From assembly GCA_022419385.1 (NCBI GenBank), contig JAJUBI010000003.1, positions 3,038,001 through 3,102,000 of the forward strand: DNA of 64,000 nt, written 5' to 3'. Positions within the stretch are counted from its first letter, which is position 1. Each line of letters begins with the position of its first letter. Source of the stretch: Paraconiothyrium sp. Pb-2020. Taxonomy: Eukaryota > Ascomycota > Dothideomycetes > Pleosporales > Didymosphaeriaceae. Positions 34,663 to 45,722 of this stretch are shown here, one piece after another. Position numbers and translations under genes: made by a program. A model generated the notes under the pieces. That model ran no database searches, was not told where the DNA came from, and worked only from the letters and a program-made list of their open reading frames with translations.

Positions 34663-36185
34663 ATGCCCCTTCCTTCCCTCAGAATAACTCTGCTCAAGAG
34701 CCGCGCATCACTTGCCATTGCCGGCGGTAGTTGTTTATTCCTTCTTGTTTTCACGGGCTTTATATTGGATACGGCTCCTAGCAGATATTCCGGTCCATCA
34801 TTCTTCAGTGGGCAACCCCCACAAGAGGCCCTCCTATCCAAAGGTATCCACGCTCTACCCCCAACAACCCAGCATGCGAATGAGAGCGTTACAATCGAGG
34901 CGCCGATTGCCCTGAAGGCTTTGCAGAAGCTCTCAGAGTTTGATGGCTATGGCCTTGCCTCGGCAGATTGCGACGCAGAATTCCAAAACCTATTCCGAGA
35001 GATAGAGCGCTCAATGGCACACAGGAAGAGCTTCGGAAAAGTGGCATCGTCGGATATCAGTCTACATTGGAAGAAGGACGGTGCTCTGAGAGCGATGATC
35101 TGGAGGCAAAAGGTACTGGCAACTATACATGCTAGGTACAGATCAGGTATTGACCGTTGCACAGCTCTTCGTACTTGAGGCCAAACTCGACGATGACTAC
35201 TATCCTCCACGCGCGCTTTCCATTCTGCACCAGATTGATCGCGCCATTACCACAAGCCCAGAACCAGTTCCGGACATCGAATTCTCTATCGCCATCACAG
35301 ATCTGCCCGATGAACATACCAGCGAAACGCATTCGCATCACACTTTCTGGGCGCTTTCTAGGCTCCCAGATGATAGAAATACATGGCTCATGCCGGACTT
35401 TGGTTATTGGTCATGGCCGCTGGACCTTGTGGGCTCGTATGAACAGATTCGTGTCGAGATGATTCAAAACCAGTTGGCATGGGAAGAGAAGATCCCAAAG
35501 GTATTATGGCGAGGTGCGCTGAATACGAACCATATACGTCAGACCATGTACTGGGCCACGCGAAGCAAAGTTTGGGCCGACATTGAAGAGGTCAAGTGGC
35601 AGGACAGAACCGAGGTTTCAGCAGGTTCCACTGCATCGGCGATTCAAATGGTAGACCACTGCAACTACCAGTACCTCATGCATACAGAGGGGAAAAGTTA
35701 CTCTGGTCGTGGAAAATATCTCCTAAACTGCGGCTCTGTGGTTATCATGCACAAGAGCGAATGGATTGAGCCTCAACAGAATGTTTACATCGGCGCTAAG
35801 CAAAACATCGTCGAGGTTGAGCGCGACTTTTCCGACCTAGAGGCCAAGATACAGCAGCTATTGAAGGATCACAAGCTTGCAGGGTTGATTGCAAAAAACA
35901 GCCAGAAGACGTTCCGGGACCGGTACCTGACGCCAGCAGCACAGGCGTGCTACTGGAGGAAACTCTTCCGTGCCAGGGCAGATGTGAGCTTCCGACCAGA
36001 ACCATTCGAGATGACCAAGGGAAGGACAAGACTGCGCGGTATCCCGTTCGAAACCTTTGTGTAAGTGAACACCAGCCCAACAGAGTGGAAGGGGGACTGA
36101 TCGACTTCGATGCAGGATCAAAGCATTGCCTAAGTCCACCGTAGGGTGTCCATTCTGGGAGAAGCTGACCTTTCAATGCCGATGA
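34663..36185 (+). CDS. GT90 (CAP10-type) glycosyltransferase
   Basis: Golgi-type type II membrane glycosyltransferase of family 90, as in Cryptococcus Cap10/Cxt1 xylosyltransferases; donor and acceptor here are unknown. Exons 34663-35112 and 35165-36060, then probably 36116-36185 through a 55-nt intron (GTAAGT to TGCAG). If that intron is not used, the frame stops at 36064 with 449 aa. A signal-anchor helix (LAIAGGSCLFLLVFTGFIL) is at residues 17-35. The CAP10 domain has IPKVLWRGALNTNHIRQTMY, HCNYQYLMHTEGKSYSGRGK and LLNCGSVVIMHKSEW, the conserved nucleotide-sugar and His/Tyr core. The first ATG before the signal anchor is 34663. Confidence 0.88.
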
Positions 36186-37754
36186 TGGAACTCTCAAGCA
36201 TCGTTGACGGCAGTGTGAGAATGAACGCACCTCGCTCATGTCGCGAGATCTGCACCCCATATGATAGAAGATAACGCAGACAATGGCACGGGTTATGCAA
36301 GATGTATCGCACAGATACATGAATAATTTTATGGACTGGGGATCTACGGTAACCAAAGGCCATTCGACGGTGCGAAGGAACGCGCAACTGGAGTATTCAT
36401 CTTCGAAAGAAGAAAGCGTTGACGGAACCTGCCTTAGGCAAGCATATAGGTGCTGCGAGAAGCCATGTATCCAAATTATGCGAGTGTCATGCTGGGTGGA
36501 AAATGTCCGAAGGTGTCCTTATCCTCCTATATTGTCTATGCCAACACTAAGTGGAGCTTTGTTGCCATGAAGATTTAAAGTCTACAGAGAGTGCTGTTCC
36601 CAAGCACCTATAACCAAGAAGGTGACTAGGGAGGCCTCCTCCTATATAGACTGGTGCTTGACGATCTGAAGCTGGCGAGCGATGCGTATGTGTTAGATAC
36701 GTATCACTCTTACAAGCACATGACTTGACGGTATGAGGTGTCCTGTTACTTTGGGGACCACGGAATGGCGGTCGTCTGATGAAGGAATCTATCGTCTTCT
36801 GTTAAGCGTCTTCTTGCTGGTCCGAGTCCAAACGACTAATTCGGATATTCAGGCTAGCCTGATCTTAGAGATGAGCAGGTACACTGTACTCTGTCGTGCG
36901 TAATTGCCGGCTTATCGTAATGGCAACGGCCCTTCAAACACTTTTAAGGTTGGTCAAAAACCAGTACGCATCATTGACGAGTAACTACTACTCAAACAAA
37001 CAACGAATAGCTCCCTCATTCACGAGGACAAATGTAATGCAACTGAGTAGGTTTCCGCGATGGAAGTATGCTGAAGTATAAAGCGACCGCAGCCTATATG
37101 GCACCGAAGTCTGAGTGAGCAGCGATGGCGGGCATACATGTTTGGTTCGCTTCGTCTTACAAACTCGCATGAATCACGCAAGCTTCAGTGGTGCCCACCT
37201 GTCGTGACCGGCAATGTCCGTGTCCATGGTCAACCTTTCTAGGTGATGGCGATGCTCGGATCTACGCACTTCGCATTTCTCCTCCTCAACGTCCATCTCG
37301 ACCGGCAAGGGTATGGAAAGAAGTGGCCCGTGATGGCGAGTGTTGCGATGCGCCACATGACGCAATCATCGGTCCAATCGAGCAGAAGAATGGTTTGAAG
37401 TGTGCGGGCGACTCGAACTTTGAATATCATCGCACCCTGCATTCCGGACGAGTGTGTGAAGCGGTTGCAGATGACACCTGCTGGAACGCCTTCATGGTGT
37501 TGCGGATGAGATTCGGAATAAGATGAGCCCCACCTGCTTGGCTATGATTGGCCGGAGCCGGACGATGCTTGTCCCCACGTGCCTTGCTCCTCTTCAGCAA
37601 TTCATCTACATTTTTGGCGGACCATCTTCGTTCGCCATGGGCTCGACTCTAGTTTTTCCCAATATAAGAGATGCAGACCGCGAGATGCGTGTCGAGGTAC
37701 GCGATTTGTTTCGCCTGCACAACCTTCACTCTCTCTCAATTGCTCGGAACAGAC
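36186..37754. other. Intergenic 1.6 kb, no supported gene
   Basis: Lies between two plus-strand genes. Only short frames (up to 112 codons at 37188-37526) without motifs. The promoter of the acid phosphatase gene should lie in the last few hundred bases. Confidence 0.4.
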
Positions 37755-39281
37755 ATGCGGATTCCCAGGGCTCTAACTTCAGTCTGGCTCCCCTTAGCTG
37801 CTGCGCAGAACTCAACGATAGATCTCTCATGGCACCCGCCTAGGAAGACCTGGATAAATGATTTAGACCACATCTTGAACGGCACCGGGACCCACGGCTT
37901 CTACTTCAATGGCTCTGCTTTGCCCTCTACCGTACCCTATGGAAGCTATAACTGGTGCAACATGCCGTAAGCGATGTATTTGCCCACGCTGTATTGACTC
38001 GCACTGACGCGCCTCAGGCATGTACGGCGCGAAGAGTACCCTAAAGCAAGCGAGGAATACACGCTACAATACGTTGAGGTGTAATTGCGCCCCTGGTACC
38101 CTTGTGTGCCATACCAAGCTAACGCGGATCGCAGCATACACCGCCACCACAAGAGAACGCCTTACGCCTCGAATACTTTCCCAAAAGAAAGTTACAGGTG
38201 GGACTGCAACGATGAGGGATTGTTTTACTATGGCCAGCCTCTGAACCCTGCAGGCAATAACTCCGCAAGTGCATATTGGATCATCTTCACTTCGGACACG
38301 AACCCATTTGCACCAAGCGGTTTCAATGGTACCTGCCAGTTCCCACAGATCACCAAAGAAGGTCTCGATGACTCCTGGCAGCATGGAAAAGATATATTCG
38401 GCGTGTACCATGACCTTCTTGGCTTCCTCCCCAGCGAACTCGGCGACAAAGTTACATATCGCGTAACAAACAATGTAATCACGAGTCAAGTCGCCGGGAT
38501 GCTTATTGGTGGCATGTACTCCCCGAAATCTCCGGCACCCTTGCGCATTCAGCCGACAGGCATAGACTCTCTGGAGCCCCAGTATTCCTGCCCTGCCGCC
38601 TCATCTCTGTACTCGTCATATGGTGTAGGTGGTAATGCGGCGAACTGGACCAAGCACCTTACCGAAGCCAAACCACTCTACACCTCATTGGATGCCATTT
38701 CTGGAGTTACCAGTAACTCAATCGACTGGCACAAGTCGTTCGACCATTACTATGATAACCTTTCTGCTCGTCAATGCCACGCGAAACCTCTACCTTGCAG
38801 CATCAACGACCGTTCCAAATGCGTGACGCAAGCGCAAGCAGATACTGTCTACAGACTAGGACAGTACGAATACTCTTTCATTCACCGCGATTCGCCTCAA
38901 TCACTCCAAGCAGCCGTAGGATCGTATGGCGTGTGGTTGGCGGAGCTAGCACAGAACATCCGGGACTTTGCTTCAGGAAAATCGCCTGTGATCTACCGAC
39001 ACAATGTTGCACACGATGGAAGTGTGTCTCGACTCTTGAGCATCTTGCAGGTAGATGTCATGGTGTGGGTGGGCATGGGATCCGAAGTCGTCTTCGAAGT
39101 CTACTCGAGAGGCTACGGCGAGAAGAACTACATCCGGATTCTTTGGGGTGGGCAGATCTTGCAAAGTTCCAGTCCAGCGCTGGGAAAGGTCGATATGCTG
39201 GAGCTCGATGTCTTTTTGGATTACATTGATGGGTTAGTAGGTTCGAAAGCGAGCAAAGTGGTGGACTACTGTGACTCGTAG
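37755..39281 (+). CDS. Secreted histidine acid phosphatase-like protein
   Basis: 473 aa from exons 37755-37966, 38018-38080 and 38135-39281. The signal peptide MRIPRALTSVWLPLAAA is followed by a mature N-terminus with N-glycosylation sites. The catalytic motif YVEVIHRHHKRTP is the RHGxRxP box with His in place of Gly (RHHKRTP), as in a fungal and ACPL2-like branch of clade-2 histidine phosphatases. The second catalytic element HD is in YRHNVAHDGSVSRLL. The middle intron splits the box, placing V and IHRHHKRTP across the 38080/38135 junction. Conserved Cys residues and many N-x-S/T sites fit an extracellular enzyme. Phosphate release from an organic ester is inferred. The in-frame ATG at 37671 is upstream of the signal peptide and rejected. 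Confidence 0.9.
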
Positions 39282-39623
39282 AATGTCTGGAGATTGACAA
39301 CGCTGCTCGTTCGCATACACTACCTGTACGCATAAGTAAAGCAAAGCAATCGAGATGGACCAGTGTATTTCAGCTATAGAAATGTTCAAAAACCCTGACC
39401 CGCTGGCCAGATGCACTTAGTAGTTGTGAACTCTTTCCATGATAGACTGAACAGGCATGAGTAACCCGTGTCCTTGATGCTTGGAGATGATGGCAGCTTT
39501 CGTGCTCGCCCACCCTGCAGTAACTTCCTATAGGTTACCGTTAGCAAGTGCAACCACAGTACGAGCATTTACTTAACATATCCGCTTCAACGTTCTGCCG
39601 TAAGTAGGAGGTTACGACGAAGT
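39282..39623. other. Convergent intergenic stretch
   Basis: 0.34 kb between the phosphatase gene and the small minus-strand ORF; nothing coding seen. Confidence 0.5.
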
Positions 39624-39869
39624 TTACTTGGAACCGTCGCCGTTCTTGCCACCATCAATCTTGCCAGCGCTATCCTTCGTTGTGACCTCGGCGTCGCTGG
39701 GACCATCGGCACCAGTCACCACCCCCTCTTCAGTCTCCTCCAAGAACTGCTCGAGCGTAATGTGATCCGGATTGTTCGTCTTGCTCGCCTCAGCTTTCTT
39801 GGCTGCCTTGGTGTCATCACGAGGAACCTTATTGGAGTTGGTGCCGGAGTTGTTGGATGTCGAAGACAT
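39624..39869 (-). CDS. Small hydrophilic hypothetical protein, 81 aa
   Basis: ATG-started single frame (MSSTSNNSGTNSNKVPRDDT) of low-complexity, charged composition with a central helix-like piece HITLEQFLEETEEGVV and a Gly/Asp/Lys-rich tail. No cysteines, signal peptide or membrane segment. It has codon use like neighbours and a CT-rich 5' flank, so a real small gene is plausible. It could encode an intrinsically disordered stress-type protein, but no family is recognised. Confidence 0.5.
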   Translation of the reverse strand: MSSTSNNSGTNSNKVPRDDTKAAKKAEASKTNNPDHITLEQFLEETEEGVVTGADGPSDAEVTTKDSAGKIDGGKNGDGSK

Positions 39870-40804
39870 GGCGGAGACGATAGCTTCCTATAGGGGCAGC
39901 TGTTCTAGTGATGACTTGAGTCAAGTTTGGTGGGTGGTAGTAAATGCGTTTGACGGGCTCGAGGTTATCTTGAGAGTTCGGTAGGTGATCTGTGTGAATT
40001 AGTCGAGCTCGATAGGGATGTTTGGGTGATTGTCGAAGTGGAGAGTACGAAGGTCGAGGGCAGACGTAGATGTTTATACATGGTCAAAACAGATGGCGTT
40101 TGCGGGCACAATAGTAGAGCAAACGATCACAATAGCAAGCGAGCAGAGTTCCTGTCATCAATATCAACCGCGAGATCGTAACGGGTGGCTGCCTGGACTA
40201 GTGAATGGTAGTAGTCAATAGAGCGAGCGGAAGAGCGAACAGGCAGCGTGTGCGCATAACCACTTGGTATTGTAACCGCCAGTCTTCCCACCGAACCTCG
40301 CACAGTAGTAGCGGTCAGGTCCGTGTATCTGAAGGTCGAACGTTGGGAGGCTTATTTAGAGATGAAACGGGATGAGTTGAGGGCTGTTTGGCTATAATAA
40401 AGCTCAAGGTTCTTGCCGCCAGCCCACATCTCAAGGACTATAACGATAGAAGAACCGAGCCGAAGTGATGGGTGTAATCAGGAAGGCTGGTAGACGAACC
40501 ACGACGCAGTGGCCCATACTGAAAGTTGATTTCCAGGCGCCGGACCCTACGTTTTATGGTAAGGGCTTAACGTTAACAACCAGGGTACATGTTCACAGTG
40601 CTTAAAGCACTCGCTTTATAATAAATATAATGATTATCGTACATAGTCTATTACCGAAGTTCATACTGATGCGAGAGTCTGCCTGAAGGTTCAATTTTCA
40701 ATGTCAGCCACTGTGAACTATTGTATTTTAAGTTTGCATAGAACTACAACGTAGAGAAAATATCGACCTGAAGACTAGATCCATGTCACCTTGACGGCAA
40801 AGTA
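39870..40804. other. Intergenic 0.93 kb
   Basis: Contains the upstream region of the small ORF and the 3' end of the AT-hook gene. A near-perfect inverted repeat AGTGCTTAAAGCACT lies at about 40598-40612, next to AT-rich sequence; its function is unknown. Confidence 0.45.
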
Positions 40805-42637
40805 CTAAGCTGTATCATCGCGGCTACGCAGTCGCTTGGGCTTGTAGTCTTTGTTAGACCTCGTCTTTCCTCTACGATTGAAGGTCATGGTGTTTGCAAG
40901 TTCGCGGTCTTCGGCAGAGATGCGCTTGGGTTTTTTGATTGCGCTCTTTGTAGGCGTGGCCTTTTTGCTTGGATTTGCCTTCGTAGCCGGCTCAGGCTCC
41001 TCTCCTGCGAACTCGACATGGGTTGAAGACGAGGGACTTTTCTTCTTGGTCCCCGTAGACCTCTTGGCCTTCTTACTCGATTCCGTGAAGTTCAAGTTCT
41101 CATCTCGCTTCCTCTTTGTCGGAGTTACAGGACTTTGCCCAGGTCTGTAGCTCGGGTCTTTGGAAACCTTCTGAAAGCGTTTATGTTGACGTTTGGTAGG
41201 CCCAGTATCATTGAGAGCATCGATCTCTGCCTCGAGAGCTGAACTGTCTGGTGTTGTTGGTGAGTCAACATCTTGGCTTTGGCGACGCGGAGGATGATAA
41301 GATGGGTCTAGCGGCTTATTAGGGGGGCGACCTGGCTTTCGTTTGACGAGCGTAGGACCAGCCGATAATCTTGGTGTGGCTTGCATCTCGGGAGTGGGAG
41401 TAGTAGCGAGAGCGGCTCTGGTTCGAAGGACCGCTCTCTTGCGAGGACTGAGGGTCTCAGGCTTGTCTCTGCGAGCCGCTTCTTCGCGCTTGCTATTGAA
41501 TTTCTTCAGATTCGTCTCAGGCAGTCGTGGTCGTGCAGCAGATTCCCATCGCGAGGGTTGTGAGCGCGTATGAAGGCCCTCGTGGGTTGCAATATTAGCG
41601 TTTTTGAACCATTTCTGGAACTCCGCCTTGATGCCGGCCACACCCGCATTTCCCTTGTCTTCACTTGTGCGTCGCCCCTCACTATTCTGGCCACTTGAAG
41701 CTTTATTCGGCTTTATGTAGGGTTTGATGAAAGCATCGCTGACGAGGGGTAAGACCATGCGAGGAGCGTAGCTTTTGTCCTTTTGTTGCGCGGCAGTACC
41801 TTGTAATCCTTTATTGAAGGCGCTTAGTATGGAAGGCCACAATCCCTGTATCTTGGCGTGAGTTTCCTCATTATCGGCCCAGGCACATGGGCGAACAGTC
41901 GGCAGCTTGTACTGGGACCCAGAGTCGTATATGTTGATTCGTTCAAATTGCTGTGGGTCCTGGAGCTTCTTGGGGGACCTTCCCCAATACTCTGCAAGAT
42001 CCGAGTTGATCTTGGCGCTTTCCCACTTCTCCATGTAGGGTGTGTCTCCAATGTGTAGGATAGGTGGTATTTTCTTGTACCACACTTCCGGGTCATTGTT
42101 CGGTCCGCCGTACAAGAAGCATTTTTCAATCACGTTGTCGTCAATTGAGGCACGAACGTTTGCTGCAAAGGGCACGCGGTCATTGTTGTTGCGAACCTTC
42201 GAAGATTCTAGGGCCCTCTTTGTTTCGATAATTGGCCGGGATGCTGAGGTACGCGCAACGACGGTGCCAGCCAGTTCATCTTGGTCCAGGATTATCGATG
42301 GGCCGGCAGAAACATTTATGCCATCGATCTCGACCTCGTTGTCAGTGCTCATGTCCTTGTAAAGCGCCTCGATGCTCGAATCGCTATCGGAATCCAGCGA
42401 GCTTTCCTCTCGATTGATGGCCTGCACATCGTCTTGGACTTCTCGAACCAGAGACCGCAAGAGACGATATAGGCTAGGATCAAAGGATTTGCCTTGTACT
42501 GGTAACTGTTGCAGTATATGTTCGTCGATCGCTTGGATGCGGGTGATATACAAGTCGATCGGGTCACCATTGCCTTCACTTACTAGGTATCGGATGGCCT
42601 TCTGAAGCCGCTCGTCATTGAAATCTCGGTCGGTCAT
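40805..42637 (-). CDS. AT-hook-containing nuclear protein, function unknown
   Basis: Single-exon 610-aa protein, start MTDRDFNDERLQKAIRYLVS. The N-terminal 90 residues look helical. The middle (about 170-320) has conserved-looking segments such as EKCFLYGGPNNDPEVWYKKI and PYMEKWESAKINSDLAEYWG. The C-terminal 280 residues are very basic, rich in Lys/Pro/Ser/Thr, with an AT-hook core KRKPGRPPNK near residue 430 and bipartite-type basic clusters (KRKRDEN, KKAKR, KKPKR). AT-hooks bind the minor groove of AT-rich DNA, so a chromatin or DNA-binding role is inferred. Not assigned to a named family. Confidence 0.8.
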   Translation of the reverse strand: MTDRDFNDERLQKAIRYLVSEGNGDPIDLYITRIQAIDEHILQQLPVQGKSFDPSLYRLLRSLVREVQDDVQAINREESSLDSDSDSSIEALYKDMSTDNEVEIDGINVSAGPSIILDQDELAGTVVARTSASRPIIETKRALESSKVRNNNDRVPFAANVRASIDDNVIEKCFLYGGPNNDPEVWYKKIPPILHIGDTPYMEKWESAKINSDLAEYWGRSPKKLQDPQQFERINIYDSGSQYKLPTVRPCAWADNEETHAKIQGLWPSILSAFNKGLQGTAAQQKDKSYAPRMVLPLVSDAFIKPYIKPNKASSGQNSEGRRTSEDKGNAGVAGIKAEFQKWFKNANIATHEGLHTRSQPSRWESAARPRLPETNLKKFNSKREEAARRDKPETLSPRKRAVLRTRAALATTPTPEMQATPRLSAGPTLVKRKPGRPPNKPLDPSYHPPRRQSQDVDSPTTPDSSALEAEIDALNDTGPTKRQHKRFQKVSKDPSYRPGQSPVTPTKRKRDENLNFTESSKKAKRSTGTKKKSPSSSTHVEFAGEEPEPATKANPSKKATPTKSAIKKPKRISAEDRELANTMTFNRRGKTRSNKDYKPKRLRSRDDTA

Positions 42638-43115
42638 ATCGCCAATCCGAGTATGGTCTGTAGGCCACCGTGCTGCGTTGTCTTCGTCGTGTGTCTAATT
42701 GAATAACTGAACTGTATTAGCATGACGTCACATGTCACCAGAACTAAGCGTACACAGGCGAGATGTTGACCAAACATGGAGAGAACATGTGTGTACGCAA
42801 GCCGTCTGGACGGAGTTTATGTACTGGTGAGTGGATGATTGAGTACACGGACAATGAAAGGGGAATTGGCGTCATTGAGACAAAGGGTTCCAAGAAGCTG
42901 GCGGCGACCGACATCCGCAAACAGTAACAAGCGGCGCGTAGCTAGACGTGGCCAGTGGTATTTCGCGTTCCACCTTTGATGCGTTTCGGGTCCCCTTTGT
43001 CTGATAGTTGGTACAGGCGGTCGACTTGCATTGCCATGAGGTTTGCGCATTGCAGAACCGGTACGCTTGGTAGATGTATCTTGCATTAAATTATAAGGTT
43101 CTATAAATCGATGAC
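42638..43115. other. Intergenic, promoter of AT-hook gene
   Basis: 0.48 kb between two minus-strand genes; no coding signal. TGACGTCA-like palindrome TGACGTCACATGTCA near 42723-42737 could bind bZIP factors. Confidence 0.4.
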
Positions 43116-44974
43116 TTAATATCGTCGGGGGTATCCTTGATTGAAGTAGTGCTCTGATGAAGGCGTAAGAGTGCCTTCATCGGGAGACACGTGGTTTGTG
43201 GGCGGTGTAGGCTCCGATGTCACATAAGATAGTGGTATTTTCTGATACACGTTCTCACCCGACATCTCAACAGGTGTTGGGTCATCTCCCTGCATCTCAT
43301 AGATGCGCTCTGAATTGCCGTCAGCCTCGACTGGTTTTTGCGAACCGTAAGATGAAAGCTCAGCTTTGGGATCCATATCCCCGGCAATCTCATGCGACAT
43401 TCCTCCGCCCATTTCAACCTTGAGTTGTTCTCCCGATACTTCATGAGTGGTATGCTGCATAATGTCCGTGTCCGCGAGCTCGTGCTTGGAGGGCTTGGCC
43501 TTCCTCCGGCGGTACATGATGAATGCTACGGCGGCAATTACTCCGACAACTACAGCGAGACCAACCGAAATGCCTGCGATCGCGCCTGTGCTCATAGACT
43601 TGTCGGAATGGGCACCAGAGCCTCCGGAGTTGTTGCCGGTTCCTGGATTGCCAGGGCTGCCGGCTCCTGGAGTGGTCTCTTCGAGGGGAGGGAGAACTGC
43701 AACAATTTCTTCGGCGGTCGAAGACGAGGGATATAAGGCTTGTGACAGATTGAATGTGTTTCGCTCGTAGTCCGCGGAGAGGTGAGCGCTCTGCAGAAAG
43801 GCTCTTCCAAGAACGTATTGGCTGTCGTTTGCTGCACGCTTCAAGGGAAAATACATCTTGGGTGAAGAAGCATTGGTCAACTCAGTCGACGCTGTCAGGT
43901 AGAAGTTGAAATACGGCATGTTGATTGTCACGCCACCGCCAGAGACCTCAGGGCCAACTGTAAAGGTTACGGAAGGATCCTTCTCGAGCAGCGTCTGGTG
44001 CAAGCTTGTGCTCATGAGATACAGCTCGGTTGCATTGTCCCAGGTCAGGTTGAACGCCTTTTCGAACTTTGCACACACGCTTTCGGGCAGCCAGATGTCC
44101 GGGACCAGGGTACTAATGTATGCAATGATTCCTGTATCGAGGAGAGGATCGTCTGTCAAAGTGGTAGCGACACTCTGAATCGCGACCTGGAAATCGAACG
44201 ATTGGTCACTCCCAAACGGGAACGTCACCGCGTTCGGCCTGAATCTGTTGGAGTCATAGCCTCCCAGGACCAAGCTTCCGGGGATCTTTGGCGCCAGGTT
44301 ATAGGCGCCTGCAGTGTATGACCATGATAGGCTCGGAATGGGATCGACGGTCTTGTTTCGTAGGTTCTGCATGAGGCTCGGTATGGGCGTATTGTAGTCG
44401 GTGAAGTTGACTGGACGTGGATTCAAGGACAAAGACCCAAGCCAGAAGCTGTCTGTGATGATGCCGGCAATGGACTGGTTTTTGACGGTAGGCATATTAT
44501 CTCCGGCCCACCCCAGCGTGATGTCGTCCCAACCATAGAATCCATCGCCATCTTGACCGACGCGTCTCTCCAGCCACGGCTCCAGTCCGTAGAAGTCTTT
44601 CTCTTGCCAGGTCGACGAGTTGTCTCGGGCATACAATCGACCGCGATCCTCGGCGCAGTCTTGGTCGTTGCTGCTGCATGCTTCGCTGAGCACCAGCCAT
44701 GTGGTGGATTGATCGTGCGCGGGCAAGACGCGGAACTGTTGGGCAGGCGTGCCGACCTGGATGCGGAACGTACTCCACGGCCCTTCTTTGCCGTCCCTGC
44801 GGTCAAGGTTAGACGGCTTGGGTGCGTGTCGAGGGTTTGCGGGGGAGACGCGACTGCTCAGACTGACCATTCCTGGCTAGGCCTTATCGAGAGGGGCGTC
44901 GCTGCATGTGCCACTAATGCAAGCACCGAGGACACCGCGAGGAGGGCCGCAATGCGCGGTCGCGCGAGGCCCAT
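43116..44974 (-). CDS. Aspartyl-protease-like membrane protein lacking both catalytic Asp residues
   Basis: 595 aa from exons 44974-44868 and 44796-43116 (GTCAGT, TCTAACC, CGCAG). The intron joins RPSQEW to DGKEGPWSTFRIQVGTPAQQ. A signal peptide (MGLARPRIAALLAVSSVLAL) is followed by a pepsin-fold ectodomain with many N-glycosylation sites, a Gly/Ser/Asn-rich stalk, one transmembrane helix (GAIAGISVGLAVVVGVIAAV) with a basic stop-transfer MYRRRKAK, and a 110-residue cytoplasmic tail. At the first active site the usual DTGSSDLW aligns with AHDQSTTW, and at the second DTG aligns with STL in YISTLVPDIWLP, so both catalytic Asp appear lost. Surface receptor, sensor or adhesin function is inferred. 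The in-frame ATG at 44870 lacks the signal peptide and is rejected. Confidence 0.86.
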
Positions 44975-44997
44975 GGTTGCGACTGACGGCACTCCGA

Positions 44998-45042
44998 GGA
45001 GGAGGAGGAGGAGGAGGAGGAGGAGGAGGTGGTGGTGGTGGT
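44998..45042. repeat. (GGA)10(GGT)5 microsatellite
   Basis: Perfect trinucleotide run 24 bases upstream of the ATG of the aspartyl-protease-like gene, so probably in its 5' UTR (as pyrimidine-rich TCC/ACC repeats in the mRNA). Likely length-variable between strains. Confidence 0.9.
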
Positions 45043-45722
45043 GCAGAGTCGTGTCTCGTCGAGGTCTGGCAGGACCCAGCGCTCGGGCGATCACTTGTGG
45101 ACAGGAATATATTGACTCGCACGCCGCGAGCGCTCAGCCGTTGGCCCCAGGAACGCTCGGGAAGCAATTGCCTGGGCGTAAGCGACGACGGCCCAGTCCT
45201 GCTCTTCCAAGCCTTGCCGTCCACACAGCTCATCCTCGCGGCACCGCAGCCTGCGCCCCGCTGACTTGCCCGTTCGAGAGAAACTCGTGTGCACGATTAC
45301 GCCCTAGTACGACAAGGGGAGGTGTGTGCAAGGGCCGCACGCGCCCAGGTGTCCAGCCATGTCGGGGGTGCGCGTCTCTGCAGGCAAGCGGAATATTGAA
45401 CATGGGAGGCATGCCCGCCGCGAGACGCCAGGGCGATTGCGAAGACGAGACACCTGCGCAGAAGGGTCGGATGATATGGATGCAGGGCGGTCCCGAACGC
45501 TACCGTCCGGCAGGCTTCGCCGTTGACATGGTGCGTGCGAACAGCCGAGTACGAGTGTGCATCGCGGGAGCTTGCACCAGGGGCGCCCTCGTCAACTTTC
45601 CTCCGAGCTTGGGACCTTTCCCATGGAAACCCGTGTTGGAGTAGACCAAGGGCGGACGGACTGATGTCGCGTCCGCCCTGATCCTACACTTGCCTCCTCC
45701 GCGACCCGCATCGCTGCTCACG
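45043..45722. other. GC-rich divergent promoter region
   Basis: The two surface-protein genes diverge from this 0.75 kb region. Long chance frames occur because it is GC-rich (for example 44553-45644 +), but they have no motifs and cross the protease-like gene. Confidence 0.5.

Noticed and set aside
44553..45644. 363-codon plus-strand frame
   Set aside because: It runs antisense through the aspartyl-protease-like gene and the GGA repeat; composition is Arg-rich and repetitive, with no motif.
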